In this document: positions 43,678-53,160 of the stretch, in pieces
Layout of the letters: each line of letters opens with the position of its first letter
Numbering within the stretch: position 1 is the stretch's first letter
Assembly: GCF_019977655.1 (NCBI RefSeq)
Contig: NZ_AP024849.1
Span: 741,001-805,000, forward strand
Source: Clostridium gelidum
GTDB lineage: Bacteria; Bacillota; Clostridia; Clostridiales; Clostridiaceae
DNA: 64,000 nt
Direction of reading: 5' to 3'
The notes under the pieces: model-generated
Seen by the model: only the letters and a program-made list of their open reading frames with translations
Database searches by the model: none
Told to the model about the DNA's origin: nothing
Translations under genes and position numbers: made by a program

Positions 43678-45417
43678 TTATACTTTAAATTTAGATATTG
43701 AATTTTGTAGATGGCTTGATAGCTCTGCAAGAATAACCATTGATGAGGATACTTCTTGAATAGAAGCTGTTTGCTCCTCAGTAGCGGAAGCAGCTTCTTC
43801 TGTATTTGCAGCATTTTGTTCTATTATGTTTGCAATATTCTTTATGGATTTTTCTACAGCTATTGCATTTTTATTAATTACTTCTGTTTCAATAACAACC
43901 TCTTTTATTTTATTTGTTACTTCAAAAACAGATTTTTGTATAAGGTTAAATGAATCATCTGTAAGTTTAAGTGAGGTTGCTTGTTCATCTATTGAAACAT
44001 TTGTAGTAGTCACTTCAACGACAGCTTTTTCAATATCAGCTTGTACATCCGATATAAGATTGCTTATCTTTTGTGTTGAGTCTTTTGATAGTACTGCTAA
44101 ATTTTCAACTTCTTTAGCCACTACGGTAAAGCCTCTGCCAGCATCACCAGCTCTGGCTGCCTCTATTGATGCATTTAGGGCTAAGAGGTTTATTTGGTCT
44201 GTAATCTCATTTATAAATTCTACAACTTTTCCAATTTCATTGGATTTTATTGATAGATGAGAAATTACATCACTAACATTTTGAGCTGAATTCTTGGTGT
44301 TAGACATTCTGTCAATTTGTTGCTTAAGATTTTTAGTTCCATTAGTTACAGTTCCAATTGTTTTATTTGAAAGTTCATTAATATGGAATGTATTTTCTGT
44401 TATACGATTTAAACCTTGTACAACATCTTTAACAGAATTATTACTCTTGTCAGCCAATTCAGCCTGCTCTGAAGCACCTTCTGCTATATTAGTAATAGTA
44501 CATGAAATTTCTTCAGCGCTTCTACCTATTTGATCAGAAGTTTTTGTTATTTCATTAGAAGAAGATGCTACTGCTTTACTTGCTTCTTTAGCCTCAGAAA
44601 TCAAGTTTCTAACTTTAGAAATAAATTTATTGAACTTTTCAGTAAGCTCATCGAGCTCATCCTTTTTATATATTTTGCCACTTACCGTAAGATCTCCACT
44701 TTCTGCTTGCTCCAATAATGTTTTAAATTGTTCTATAAATCTTGTAATTCCTTTATATGTAAATATAATTAAGATAGTGAACAAAATAATTAAGATGATA
44801 CCAATAACTGCAATGCAAATCAAATTCCTAGTGAAATTATTAGCGTCAATATCAGATTGCTTTATCATATTTTCAGTTCCTGATGTAGCTATAGCTTGTA
44901 TTTGTTTTACCAACGCATCCATATCATCAGTAGGTTTTCTATCAATACCGTTTACTAATCCATCTACTATACGATAACTTTCTATATTGTTTTGATCATA
45001 GCTTTGGATTGCTTTGCCATATTTATTATAAAGATCTTTGTGAGCATTTAACAATGAATCAACTGAAGAAGTATCAATACCTAGTTTTGTCATATCTTCT
45101 TTGAGTTTTGATAACTGTGTTTGAACATTGTTATTTTCTTGTGAGAATTGAGAATAATATTTTTTAAAGGATTCAGTGTCACGACCTCTTAAAAGGGTAT
45201 TTTTCCACTCTTGTACTTGTTTCTTGAAATCCACTTGGGCTTGTCTTGCTTCATCAACTAAATTTATATATTCAGCAGTTACTTGTAGCCTATCTTTATA
45301 TTTTTCGTTAGAATTTCTAAATGTAATCCCTGAAAAGCTGATTATACTAAGTGTGAATACTATAACCAATGCTATCAGCAGATATAATCTTGTACCTATT
45401 CCTTTATTAGCTTTCAT
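43678..45417 (-). CDS. Methyl-accepting chemotaxis protein with helical sensor
   Basis: 579 residues, ATG at 45417 with AAGGAGACA upstream on the minus strand. Helices at about 10-32 and 198-220 enclose an all-helical sensor of about 165 residues, resembling the helical-bundle (4HB/HBM-type) sensors. A HAMP-like region and the conserved tip DQINLLALNASIEAARAGD follow. The C-terminal tail lacks an obvious CheB/CheR tether. Ligand unknown. Confidence 0.92.
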   Translation of the reverse strand: MKANKGIGTRLYLLIALVIVFTLSIISFSGITFRNSNEKYKDRLQVTAEYINLVDEARQAQVDFKKQVQEWKNTLLRGRDTESFKKYYSQFSQENNNVQTQLSKLKEDMTKLGIDTSSVDSLLNAHKDLYNKYGKAIQSYDQNNIESYRIVDGLVNGIDRKPTDDMDALVKQIQAIATSGTENMIKQSDIDANNFTRNLICIAVIGIILIILFTILIIFTYKGITRFIEQFKTLLEQAESGDLTVSGKIYKKDELDELTEKFNKFISKVRNLISEAKEASKAVASSSNEITKTSDQIGRSAEEISCTITNIAEGASEQAELADKSNNSVKDVVQGLNRITENTFHINELSNKTIGTVTNGTKNLKQQIDRMSNTKNSAQNVSDVISHLSIKSNEIGKVVEFINEITDQINLLALNASIEAARAGDAGRGFTVVAKEVENLAVLSKDSTQKISNLISDVQADIEKAVVEVTTTNVSIDEQATSLKLTDDSFNLIQKSVFEVTNKIKEVVIETEVINKNAIAVEKSIKNIANIIEQNAANTEEAASATEEQTASIQEVSSSMVILAELSSHLQNSISKFKV

Positions 45418-45634
45418 TTTAAATTGTCTCCTTTTAAAAATCTACAATGATTTATTTATTTATTAATCAATTATATATATACAGTGTAAACTTGTACAGA
45501 CTACTGTCAAATATTTTGATATATTAACGAAATTTGAAGTGAAAAGGATATCTTTAATTATAAGAGAAAATATATTGATAATTACCAATACTTGAGATAT
45601 AATTAAGACAATTATTTGAAAAGGAGGATAGATT

Positions 45635-45781
45635 ATGGCTAATATAGTTGGTACAGTTAGAGTTACTTGTAAGAAGATTTTAGAATCTAGTAGTTCATAC
45701 GCAAAAAATGGAATGTCAGCTTTTAACGGGAGAAGTGCGTCCATTTTTAGAATAAGTACTGATTATAGTATAAATCCATGA
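45635..45781 (+). CDS. Small protein, 48 residues, unknown
   Basis: ATG at 45635 behind a near-perfect AAAGGAGGATAG at ideal spacing; TGA at 45779. The peptide starts MANIVGTVRVTCKKILE and continues with Ser/Asn/Gly-rich, weakly basic sequence (SSSSYAKNGMSAFNGRSAS), with one Cys and no membrane helix. A hairpin terminator follows 70 bases later and then a drug-type MFS/ABC-F gene pair. It could be a precursor peptide or a small intracellular protein; no family recognised. Confidence 0.6.
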   Translation: MANIVGTVRVTCKKILESSSSYAKNGMSAFNGRSASIFRISTDYSINP

Positions 45782-45850
45782 TTCTACATCTTTTTTTGTT
45801 AGTTGAATTCAAAGTATATGAATTCAGGTTACTAATATGTTAAGATTTTT

Positions 45851-45885
45851 TAGGACTCAAGGTTTTGTGCTTTGAGTCCTTTTAT
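45851..45885 (+). terminator. Terminator after the 48-residue gene
   Basis: AGGACTCAA / TTTGAGTCCT with T-rich tail. The rest of the gap to 46118 holds a repeat copy (45905) and A+T-rich sequence; I see no gene. Confidence 0.8.
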
Positions 45886-45904
45886 TGTGTACTTATTTAA
45901 ATTT

Positions 45905-45957
45905 TGGCATATTCAAAAAATAACTAGTCAGTATGCTTGTTATTTTTTGAATAGGTC
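45905..45957. repeat. Short palindromic repeat (GGCAYAATC family)
   Basis: TATTCAAAAAATAAC and GTTATTTTTTGAATA form a perfect 15-bp stem around TAGTCAGTATGCTT, the family core. Confidence 0.7.
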
Positions 45958-46117
45958 TAATAAGTTTTTTGTCATAAGATTAAAACTTAAGGATATGCTC
46001 TCTTCCATAAGCCTTTTATTGTTGTATTTTTTTAATTTTAAATTAAAGAAGATTAGCAAGGGGCTTATTTTTGTTTGTAAAAATTACAAATACAAAATTA
46101 TATGGAGGCAATAAAAT

Positions 46118-47365
46118 ATGAGTATCAATAATAAATTAAAACGAAATATATCAGTCAGTTACGTATATAATTTTCTATTACAATTAAATATCACTTCAGC
46201 AATATGGGTTTTATACCTAGCTTTTAGAGGTATGTCCTTAGTTGAAATAGGACTATTAGAATCGGTTTATCACATAACAGGGGTGCTTTTTGAATTACCT
46301 ACAGGCGTTATTGCAGATGTGTATGGAAAAAAGTTTAGTGTAATTATAGGGAGAATTGTAAGTGTAATTTCTTGTATTCTTATGATAATATCAGATAGCT
46401 TTTTAGGCTTTGCAATTGCTTTTTGTTTAAGTGCTGCATCTATGAATTTAAATTCTGGAGCAGCTGAAGCATTAGTTTATGATAGCTTAAAAGAATTAGG
46501 AGAAGAGGAAAAGTATAAAAAAATATGGGGAAACCTAGCCTTCGTCATGTCTATTGCGCAAGGGTTAGCTGTTTTGCTAGGAGGAATATTAGCAGATATA
46601 AAATTTTTATATGCATATATACTCGGAACTATTCTACAAATAGGAGCTTTAATAGCAGCTTATAGTTTTAGTGAACCACCGATTCATAAAGAAAAAGCTA
46701 AAGATAAAGAAGAAGAAAAGCAACAAGGAAACTTAATAGTAAATCAATTAGTAACAAGTATAAAAGTACTTAAAGCAAGGAGAATGGTGCTGTATTTAAT
46801 ACTATTCTCTGCTTTGGTAGCAAGTGTCCAAACGACTGTGTATTTCTACAGCCAAAAGTATTTTTCGGATATGGGCTATTCAAAGACTGCAATTGCCATA
46901 ATATGTACATTAAGTAGCCTTGTTGATGCAATAAGTTCAAAATATGCATATAGAATTGAAAAATTATTGAAATTGAAAGGAACATTAATAGGCATAGCCT
47001 TAGTAAATTTATTTTCACTTATGGGATTAGCGTTAATTAAGAATTTATCTATAGTATTCTTTCTTGTAATATCAATTTCAGGAGGAGTAGGATTTATAAT
47101 ATTCAGTGATTATATAAATAAAAGGATACCATCAGAGTATAGGGCAACAATATTGTCTTTTGACAGTTTATGTTTTAGTGCATTTATGATATTTGTATTT
47201 CCTTTGTTTGGACTACTTGCAGAAAAAATAGGCTTTTCAATAACCTTTGGAATTATAGCATTGTTATATGTTCCAGTAATGATGTTTATAATGTTAAAAC
47301 TTAGAAAACATCAAAATAAAGAAAATGTTGGAGGAATTAAAAATGATAGAATTGGCTTTAAATAA
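46118..47365 (+). CDS. MFS transporter, drug-efflux type
   Basis: 415 residues, ATG at 46118 with GGAGGCAAT upstream. Twelve membrane helices. GLLESVYHITGVLFELPTGVIAD, the first-loop motif with GxxADxxGKK, places it with MFS efflux proteins. The frame overlaps the ABC-F gene by 23 bases, so the two are co-translated. The pair suggests resistance to a ribosome-targeting antibiotic: one expels it, the other protects the ribosome. Confidence 0.9.
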   Translation: MSINNKLKRNISVSYVYNFLLQLNITSAIWVLYLAFRGMSLVEIGLLESVYHITGVLFELPTGVIADVYGKKFSVIIGRIVSVISCILMIISDSFLGFAIAFCLSAASMNLNSGAAEALVYDSLKELGEEEKYKKIWGNLAFVMSIAQGLAVLLGGILADIKFLYAYILGTILQIGALIAAYSFSEPPIHKEKAKDKEEEKQQGNLIVNQLVTSIKVLKARRMVLYLILFSALVASVQTTVYFYSQKYFSDMGYSKTAIAIICTLSSLVDAISSKYAYRIEKLLKLKGTLIGIALVNLFSLMGLALIKNLSIVFFLVISISGGVGFIIFSDYINKRIPSEYRATILSFDSLCFSAFMIFVFPLFGLLAEKIGFSITFGIIALLYVPVMMFIMLKLRKHQNKENVGGIKNDRIGFK

Positions 47366-49238
47366 ATTACAAAAATATTATGGTGCAACTAAGGTTTTAG
47401 AGGATATTACTTTTGAGGTTCAAACAGGTGAAAAAGTTGGGATTGTAGGAAGTAATGGTTGTGGAAAAAGTACACTCTTAAAAATAATTATAGGTAGTGA
47501 AGGTTATGAAAGTGGTAATTTGTCCTTTAAAAAAGGAGCAACCTTAGGATATCTTGAACAGATGCCAATTTATCCAGATGACTTTAGGGTCATTGATGTA
47601 TTAAATTTAGCCTTTGAAAATATTGATAATGTCTATAAGGAATTAGAACTATTAGAAAAGCAACTTTCAAATGCTGATGAAGCTAATATGGATAGGGTAT
47701 TAAATAAGTATTCAAAGGTACAAGTCCTTTATGAGAGTTTAGGTGGTTATGAAAAAGAGGAGAAATTAAGTAAAGTTTGTAGTGGGCTTAAGATTAATGA
47801 TGTTTTCAAGGGAAAATTATTCGCTGAGTTAAGTGGTGGAGAAAAGACCACAATAATTCTTGGGAAGATATTACTTCAAAATCCAGATATATTGTTATTA
47901 GATGAACCTTCTAATCATTTAGATTTAGAATCAATGGAATGGCTTGAAGCGTATCTTAAAGAGTACAAAGGGATAGTAATAATAGTATCTCATGATAGAT
48001 ATTTTTTAGACAATGTAGTTACAAAGATAGTAGAAATAGAGGATATGGTATCAAAAAGTTATTATGGAAACTATACAGCTTTTGTAGATGAGAAAGAAAG
48101 ACAACTTAAACTTCAAATGGATGTCTTTTTAGATCAGCAGAAAAAAATTAAAGAGATGGAAAAGTCTATTGCTCAGCTTAGAGATTGGGGAATGAGAGGA
48201 GATAATGGCAAGTTTTTTAGAAGAGCAGCAAGTATGCAGAAACTTTTAGATAAGGTTAAGAGAATAGATAAACCTGTAGAAGAAAGGGAAAGTATTAATA
48301 TAAATTCAGCTACTTCTAATAGGTCTGGAGATAATGTAGTTATAATTAAGGATTTATGTAAAAGTTATGGCCAAAAGATTCTTTTAAATAAAGCTGAATT
48401 ATTAATAAGAAATAAAGAAAGTGTAGCTCTTCTCGGAGCAAATGGATGTGGGAAATCAACATTGATTAAAATTTTACTTGGACTTAGTGAGGCAGATAGT
48501 GGAACTGCAAATTTAGGTAGTTCTATAAAACTTGGATATTTGCCACAAAATATTGTTTTTGAAGATGAGAGCAAAACTATACTAGAATCTTTTAGGGAAG
48601 ACATAGTAATAACCGATGGAAAGGCAAGAGAATACCTTGCAAGATATATGTTCTTTGGTGAACAGGTATTTAAAAAGGTTGGAACTCTTTCGGGTGGTGA
48701 AAGAAGCAGATTAAAGTTAGCTATGTTAATGTATAGTGAAGTGAACTTATTGATTCTAGACGAACCAACAAATCATTTAGATATTGATTCAAGAGAAGAA
48801 TTAGAAGACTTCTTAAAGGAATTCAAAGGTACAATTATGTTTGTATCTCATGATAGATATTTTATAAATAATATAGCAAGCAGAGTTGTAGAATTAGCAG
48901 AAGGATCATTGACTTCTTATGGTGGTAATTATGAATATTATAAAGAAAAGTCAGTTCAGATAAAAAGTGCAACATTAATTATAGAAGCTGCAACTAAAGA
49001 AAAAATAGTAAAGACACAAAAAGAAAAAACATCTAAAACTACAAAAGGTAATAACAATGAGTTTAAGAAATCAAAATTAGAAAAACAAATAGAAGAATTT
49101 GAGGAACAGCTAAAGGTTATAGAACAGGAAATCAGTAAGTTTTCAACTGATTATGAAAAGCTAAATGCTTTATATAATGAAAAACTAGAAATACAAAATA
49201 ATCTTGATATATTGATGGAGGAGTATTTTGAATTGTAA
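47343..49238 (+). CDS. ABC-F family ATPase, probable ribosome-protection protein
   Basis: 631 residues from the ATG at 47343 (GTTGGAGGAATT upstream); an in-frame TTG at 47325 is deeper in the MFS gene. Two ABC domains with Walker A GSNGCGKSTL and GANGCGKSTL, signatures LSGGEKT and LSGGERSR, and Walker B LLLDEPSNHLD and LILDEPTNHLD. The interdomain linker is charged and there is no membrane domain. A Lys/Glu-rich C-terminal coiled coil lies from about 560 on. ABC-F proteins act on ribosomes; antibiotic-resistance members are common beside efflux genes, as here. Uup/EttA-like housekeeping roles remain possible. Confidence 0.92.
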   Translation: MIELALNKLQKYYGATKVLEDITFEVQTGEKVGIVGSNGCGKSTLLKIIIGSEGYESGNLSFKKGATLGYLEQMPIYPDDFRVIDVLNLAFENIDNVYKELELLEKQLSNADEANMDRVLNKYSKVQVLYESLGGYEKEEKLSKVCSGLKINDVFKGKLFAELSGGEKTTIILGKILLQNPDILLLDEPSNHLDLESMEWLEAYLKEYKGIVIIVSHDRYFLDNVVTKIVEIEDMVSKSYYGNYTAFVDEKERQLKLQMDVFLDQQKKIKEMEKSIAQLRDWGMRGDNGKFFRRAASMQKLLDKVKRIDKPVEERESININSATSNRSGDNVVIIKDLCKSYGQKILLNKAELLIRNKESVALLGANGCGKSTLIKILLGLSEADSGTANLGSSIKLGYLPQNIVFEDESKTILESFREDIVITDGKAREYLARYMFFGEQVFKKVGTLSGGERSRLKLAMLMYSEVNLLILDEPTNHLDIDSREELEDFLKEFKGTIMFVSHDRYFINNIASRVVELAEGSLTSYGGNYEYYKEKSVQIKSATLIIEAATKEKIVKTQKEKTSKTTKGNNNEFKKSKLEKQIEEFEEQLKVIEQEISKFSTDYEKLNALYNEKLEIQNNLDILMEEYFEL

Positions 49239-49336
49239 GTAAGATACATTATGTAAGCTTTGGACTTGTTATTTATTTTTAAGTGCCTAATGCTGTATTG
49301 TATAAGTTTTAATAATGATTTTGCAATATATATTAA

Positions 49337-49400
49337 AAATTCTAAAATTCTGAAATTCTAAAGAATTTTAAAACTTTAGAATTTCAGAATTTTAGAATTT
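49337..49400. terminator. Perfect 27-bp inverted repeat
   Basis: Arms 49337-49363 and 49374-49400 are exact complements with a 10-base loop, all A/T/C/G mixed with repeated AATTCT. It lies between two convergent genes and probably ends both. A fragment of the 159-bp element end (about 49263-49287) lies just before it. Confidence 0.75.
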
Positions 49401-49511
49401 GCTTGAAAAATGCGGGCTGAGCGGATATAAGTAAAAAAGTAGTTGCAATATATTTACTTTTCATAAATTCATGTGAAAAAAATAGTAAATTACTTGAATA
49501 TTCCTGTGAGT

Positions 49512-50204
49512 TTATGAAAAATTGATTAAAAGAAATAAAACCAAAAAGGATCCTAAAACTAAAATATAAGTTTTTTTAGTTATTGTCCTATTGCCGTCAT
49601 TATCTAATTGGCTTTGCATGCAAGGGAATAGCCAATTACTAAAAGATACTTTCACCATGTATTTATACATATTTTCATAAAGTAAAGTGAAAACTCCAAA
49701 TAAGAAATATAATAATATGGATATACAATACACTATAAATAGCCAATATAAACTAGGTACATAATAAAAAGATTGAAGCCATTCAGTTAAAACTATTTTA
49801 GCTGGAAATATTAAAATTAAGCCAACAAATGATGAGAATATAATGCATATTATTTTTGAAGGAATTACTCTAATCATAGAGAAAGTAGCATATTGTAAAA
49901 TTCCGAAATATGGTTCAAAATATTTTTTATATGTTTCAAAAAGTGTTGAATTTCCAATAGGAGGTCCACTAAAATAAGGAGGTTTGGGGTAAGCCTCGAA
50001 GTTATAATACTTTTTTAAAATTATTATATATGAATAAGTTATAAACATTGAGAATAACCATAAAAATGTCTTTATATAATTATATATTTTTTCGCATTTT
50101 AACTCCTGTTTTTCTCTTCTTTGATTTTCTAAAAACTTTTCAATTCTATTTTCATTACACACTATAGGCTGATTTTCTTTCTCATAATCAAAATTATCAT
50201 TCAT
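49512..50204 (-). CDS. Multi-pass membrane protein of unknown function
   Basis: 230 residues, ATG at 50204 after AAGGAGTAA on the minus strand. A charged cytoplasmic start (about 1-45, acidic then basic) is followed by four hydrophobic helices (about 47-65, 110-135, 150-180, 210-229). The loop PYFSGPPIGNSTLFETYKKYF faces outward. No family recognised. Stand-alone gene, convergent with the ABC-F gene. Confidence 0.7.
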   Translation of the reverse strand: MNDNFDYEKENQPIVCNENRIEKFLENQRREKQELKCEKIYNYIKTFLWLFSMFITYSYIIILKKYYNFEAYPKPPYFSGPPIGNSTLFETYKKYFEPYFGILQYATFSMIRVIPSKIICIIFSSFVGLILIFPAKIVLTEWLQSFYYVPSLYWLFIVYCISILLYFLFGVFTLLYENMYKYMVKVSFSNWLFPCMQSQLDNDGNRTITKKTYILVLGSFLVLFLLINFS

Positions 50205-50440
50205 TATAACTTACTCCTTAACAATTATATTTTGATCTTTCATAAATAAAATTACTTAACTTCAATATATTTTACTTATTACCACAATTATACATTAATT
50301 TTATAAGTAAATCATATAGTTCTAAAAGCAAACCTAAAGCTTTTTCACCATGACCATATTAGAAAAGCTATTAAGTTTGCTATTTTATAACTTATTTGGG
50401 AAAATGGGATGAGGAAAAAATTTCAAAATATGAAAGATAA

Positions 50441-50473
50441 GGCATATGGGCTTGTTATTTTTTTAATTATGCC
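50441..50473. repeat. Very short copy of the GGCAYA palindromic repeat
   Basis: GGCATATGGGCTTGTTATTT then TTTAATTATGCC, the two tips without the middle, like the form at 4932. The other parts of the 50205-50570 gap are A+T-rich with no gene seen. Confidence 0.45.
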
Positions 50474-50570
50474 TAAATATCCATAAGCAAAACAATATGA
50501 GAGAAAATATTTTTATTTGCGTTATATAAAGTGTAAGAGCTTTTACAGAATATTAGATTGGAGAAATTTT

Positions 50571-51131
50571 ATGAGGTGTACCGAAAAAAATTATATTAGT
50601 AGGCTAAAAAAAGGGAAAGAAGATGCATTAGAATTTGTAGTAGATAATTATTTGGGAATAGTTAAATCAGCTGTATATAAAGTACTTTCACCACTTGGAA
50701 GGGATGGGATTATTGATGAGTGCGTAAATGATGTATTTCTTTCAGTGTGGAATAACAGCAATAAATTTAATGGGGAAGAGCTGGATTTTAAGAAATGGAT
50801 ATATAAAGTGGCTAAATTTAAAGCTATTGATTATTACAGAAAAGAAATTAAGAATTCAGACGTTACCTTGGAAGATAAAGAGATAAGTACAAATAAATTA
50901 GTTGAAGAAGAAATTATTAATACAGAAGATAGAAATGAATTAATAGAATTAATAAACACCCTTGAACCTTTAGATAGAGATATATTTACTATGAAATTTT
51001 TCTTAGGAGTCAAGTCTGATGACATAGCTAAAAAATTTGCACTTAGTAGAGCAGCTATTGATAACAGGATTTACAGAGGAAAGAAAAAACTTAGTAAAGA
51101 AATAGCTAGAGTGAAATTGGAGGTAGTGTAA
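50571..51131 (+). CDS. RNA polymerase sigma-70 factor, ECF type
   Basis: 186 residues from the ATG at 50571 (TTGGAGAAA upstream); a longer frame to 50517 lacks a start signal. Region 2 has VVDNYLGIVKSAVYKVL and the core-binding KWIYKVAKFKAIDYYRK; region 4 has LEPLDRDIFTMKFFLG and the HTH VKSDDIAKKFALSRAAID. The next gene, one base after the stop, is a DUF4179 membrane protein, the usual anti-sigma-like partner. Sensing of envelope stress is likely. Confidence 0.92.
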   Translation: MRCTEKNYISRLKKGKEDALEFVVDNYLGIVKSAVYKVLSPLGRDGIIDECVNDVFLSVWNNSNKFNGEELDFKKWIYKVAKFKAIDYYRKEIKNSDVTLEDKEISTNKLVEEEIINTEDRNELIELINTLEPLDRDIFTMKFFLGVKSDDIAKKFALSRAAIDNRIYRGKKKLSKEIARVKLEVV

Positions 51132-51132
51132 T

Positions 51133-52245
51133 ATGAAAGATATTTATGAATTGCTAAATGATGTAGATATAGATGAAAGTGAGATTGGGACAATGGATGT
51201 TTCGGAATTTGAAAAAGCAAATGTGAAAAAATCTTTAAAAAAATCAATAAAGAAGAATAATGGATGGAAGAAAAAAAGTTTGGTTGCAGCAGCTTTATGT
51301 TGTGTAGTAATTGGAAGTATAGGAGCAGTTGGAATAACAAATCCAGCTTATGCAGCAGAAATTCCCATAGTTGGAGATATATTTAGACTTTTAGATAATG
51401 GTAGAACTGGTTTGTATGATAAATACAAGGAAAATGCAAATGAAATTAATGTAACTAAAGAAAGTAATGGAACTGCAATTACTATAAAAGATGCAATATT
51501 TGATGGAAAAACAATATCTTATACCTATGAGATAAAAACAGATAGAGATTTAGGTGAAGATCCAATGACATGTGGAGGAGGGGATTTTAATATAAAAGGA
51601 TATAGAGGAGGAATGACTGGTAGTTCTGAAACAAAAAAAGTAGCAGAGAATACTTATATTGGTCAAGAAAATAGAACAATAGATGAAGAAAAAGATGAAG
51701 TGTCCTGTAAATTAATTATAAGAGAAATAATGGATACAGAAGAAAATCATTCTGATGTGAAAATAAGCGGGAAGTGGGACTTTGATTTTAATCTAAAAGC
51801 TATATCGAGTGACAAACAAATCATAAATAAAGGAACTGAAAAGGATGGGGCTAAAGCTAATATTGATAGTATTACAAAAACCTCTATGTCATGTATAGTT
51901 AATTATTCACAGGTTGTAACTGATGAGTTGAAGAAAAAATGGTTCAATATGGATCTAGAAATAGAGATTAAAGATGACTTGGGTAATATTTATAAAGGAG
52001 AAGGTAATGGAGGTCATGGAAATGATAAAGATAATACAATGTATTGGAGTAAAACTTTTGGGAAATTAGATGAAAAGGCTACTAAGCTTATAGTAACTCC
52101 TAAAATGCACTTATCTAATACTGGAGGCGGAGTTTCTATGGATGAGAATGGAAACGAAACTGAAATTAAGCATACAGTAGATGCAGATCATCCTGAACAT
52201 GGAGAAATTCTATTTGATGACATTGTGGTTGATTTAGAAAAATAA
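51133..52245 (+). CDS. DUF4179 membrane protein, probable anti-sigma factor
   Basis: 370 residues, ATG at 51133, one base after the sigma gene, with GGAGG upstream. A cytoplasmic start of about 45 residues (acidic then very basic) would bind the sigma factor. One membrane helix follows (about 49-68, ending NPAYA), and then the DUF4179 outer domain with IPIVGDIFRLL, ITIKDAIFDGKTISYTYEI and more beta-rich sequence to the end. The pair forms a signal-transduction unit. The target genes are unknown; an upstream autoregulated promoter would be expected. Confidence 0.88.
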   Translation: MKDIYELLNDVDIDESEIGTMDVSEFEKANVKKSLKKSIKKNNGWKKKSLVAAALCCVVIGSIGAVGITNPAYAAEIPIVGDIFRLLDNGRTGLYDKYKENANEINVTKESNGTAITIKDAIFDGKTISYTYEIKTDRDLGEDPMTCGGGDFNIKGYRGGMTGSSETKKVAENTYIGQENRTIDEEKDEVSCKLIIREIMDTEENHSDVKISGKWDFDFNLKAISSDKQIINKGTEKDGAKANIDSITKTSMSCIVNYSQVVTDELKKKWFNMDLEIEIKDDLGNIYKGEGNGGHGNDKDNTMYWSKTFGKLDEKATKLIVTPKMHLSNTGGGVSMDENGNETEIKHTVDADHPEHGEILFDDIVVDLEK

Positions 52246-52295
52246 TATATTGCAAATTATATAATAAAGTTATATAATAAAGAAAATATAATATA

Positions 52296-52402
52296 TCTTC
52301 AGGGCAGGGCGTGAATCCCTACCGGCGGTATAGCCCGCGAGCTTTAACAAGCTGATTTGGTGTAACTCCAAAGCCGACAGTATAGTCTGGATGAAAGAAG
52401 GT
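52296..52402 (+). promoter_or_regulatory. FMN riboswitch (RFN element)
   Basis: Conserved blocks in order: CTTCAGGGCAGGGCGTGAAT, CCCTACCGGCGGTATAGCCCG, GCTGATTTGGTGTAACTCC, AAGCCGACAGTATAGTCTGG and ATGAAAGAAGG, i.e. the six-stem FMN aptamer. P1 pairs CTTC with GAAG. It lies ahead of a terminator and ribU; binding of FMN should cause early termination and so shut off riboflavin uptake. Confidence 0.96.
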
Positions 52403-52450
52403 AACTATTAGGAATTAAGATTTTCTTTATTCTTATTTATTGAAGTATGT

Positions 52451-52482
52451 GCCCTGATGTTTTTTTACATCAGGGCTTTTTT
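52451..52482 (+). terminator. Expression-platform terminator of the FMN riboswitch
   Basis: GCCCTGATGT (52451-52460) and ACATCAGGGC (52467-52476) are perfect complements followed by TTTTTT. Confidence 0.92.
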
Positions 52483-52567
52483 GATTACTTTATTAAAAAT
52501 AAGAATATATTAAAAATGAAATACCTAATAAGCTACCCAAAGAAGATAACTTTTGGGAGGCAAAAAA

Positions 52568-53152
52568 ATGAATAAAAACACAAACAAAATGGTTAAAATT
52601 TCTCTATTATCAGCTATAGCACTTATACTTATGTATTTTGATTTTCCAATACCATTTTTACCAGCATGGCTTAAGATTGACTTAAGTGATGTGCCAGCAT
52701 TATTAGGTGCATTTGGATTTGGACCTTTAGCAGGAGTTCTTATAGAACTGATAAAAAATATACTAATAGTATTAGTAAAAGGAACACAAACAGGATTAGT
52801 TGGAGAAACAGCAAACTTTATAATTGGAGTTGCATTAATATTACCAGCATCATTTGTATATAGCAGAAATAAGAGTAAAAAAGGTGCAATATTAGGAATG
52901 GTTTTAGGTGCAGTTTGTATGGAAGTAGTAGCAATAATCGCAAATGTTTATTTCTTATTGCCAGCTTACGGAATGCAAATGTCATCAGCAGAATCAATGA
53001 AATATGTTATTATGGGATTGTTACCTTTTAATGGAATAAAGTCTATTTTAGTATCAGTATTAACATATGCACTATATAAAAGAGTATCAGTTTCAATTTT
53101 CAAAGCAGAACCAAATTTTGGCAGTCCAGAAAACAAAACAAAAACAATATAA
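52568..53152 (+). CDS. ribU: Riboflavin ECF transporter S component (RibU)
   Basis: 194 residues from the ATG at 52568 with GGGAGG upstream; an in-frame TTG at 52553 overlaps that site. RibU binds riboflavin and works with the shared EcfT-EcfAA' module. Six helices; MYFDFPIPFLPAWLKIDLSDVPALLG is the family region, here quoted in parts: FPIPFLPAWLKIDLSD and AFGFGPLAGVLIELIKN. An FMN riboswitch and terminator precede it. Riboflavin uptake serves the many flavoproteins of this region. Confidence 0.95.
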   Translation: MNKNTNKMVKISLLSAIALILMYFDFPIPFLPAWLKIDLSDVPALLGAFGFGPLAGVLIELIKNILIVLVKGTQTGLVGETANFIIGVALILPASFVYSRNKSKKGAILGMVLGAVCMEVVAIIANVYFLLPAYGMQMSSAESMKYVIMGLLPFNGIKSILVSVLTYALYKRVSVSIFKAEPNFGSPENKTKTI

Positions 53153-53160
53153 TATATATA

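Noticed and set aside
43756..45466. Several plus-strand frames antisense to the chemoreceptor
   Set aside because: Shadows of the real minus-strand gene, whose signalling motifs are clear.
45463..45744. 93-residue minus-strand frame between the chemoreceptor and the MFS gene
   Set aside because: It is antisense to the 48-residue plus-strand ORF, which has the far better ribosome site and a terminator.
45872..46114. 80-residue plus-strand frame before the MFS gene
   Set aside because: Starts in a terminator hairpin, crosses a palindromic repeat and has no ribosome site.
52501..52567. Upstream TTG start for ribU at 52553
   Set aside because: It overlaps the GGGAGG ribosome site of the ATG at 52568.
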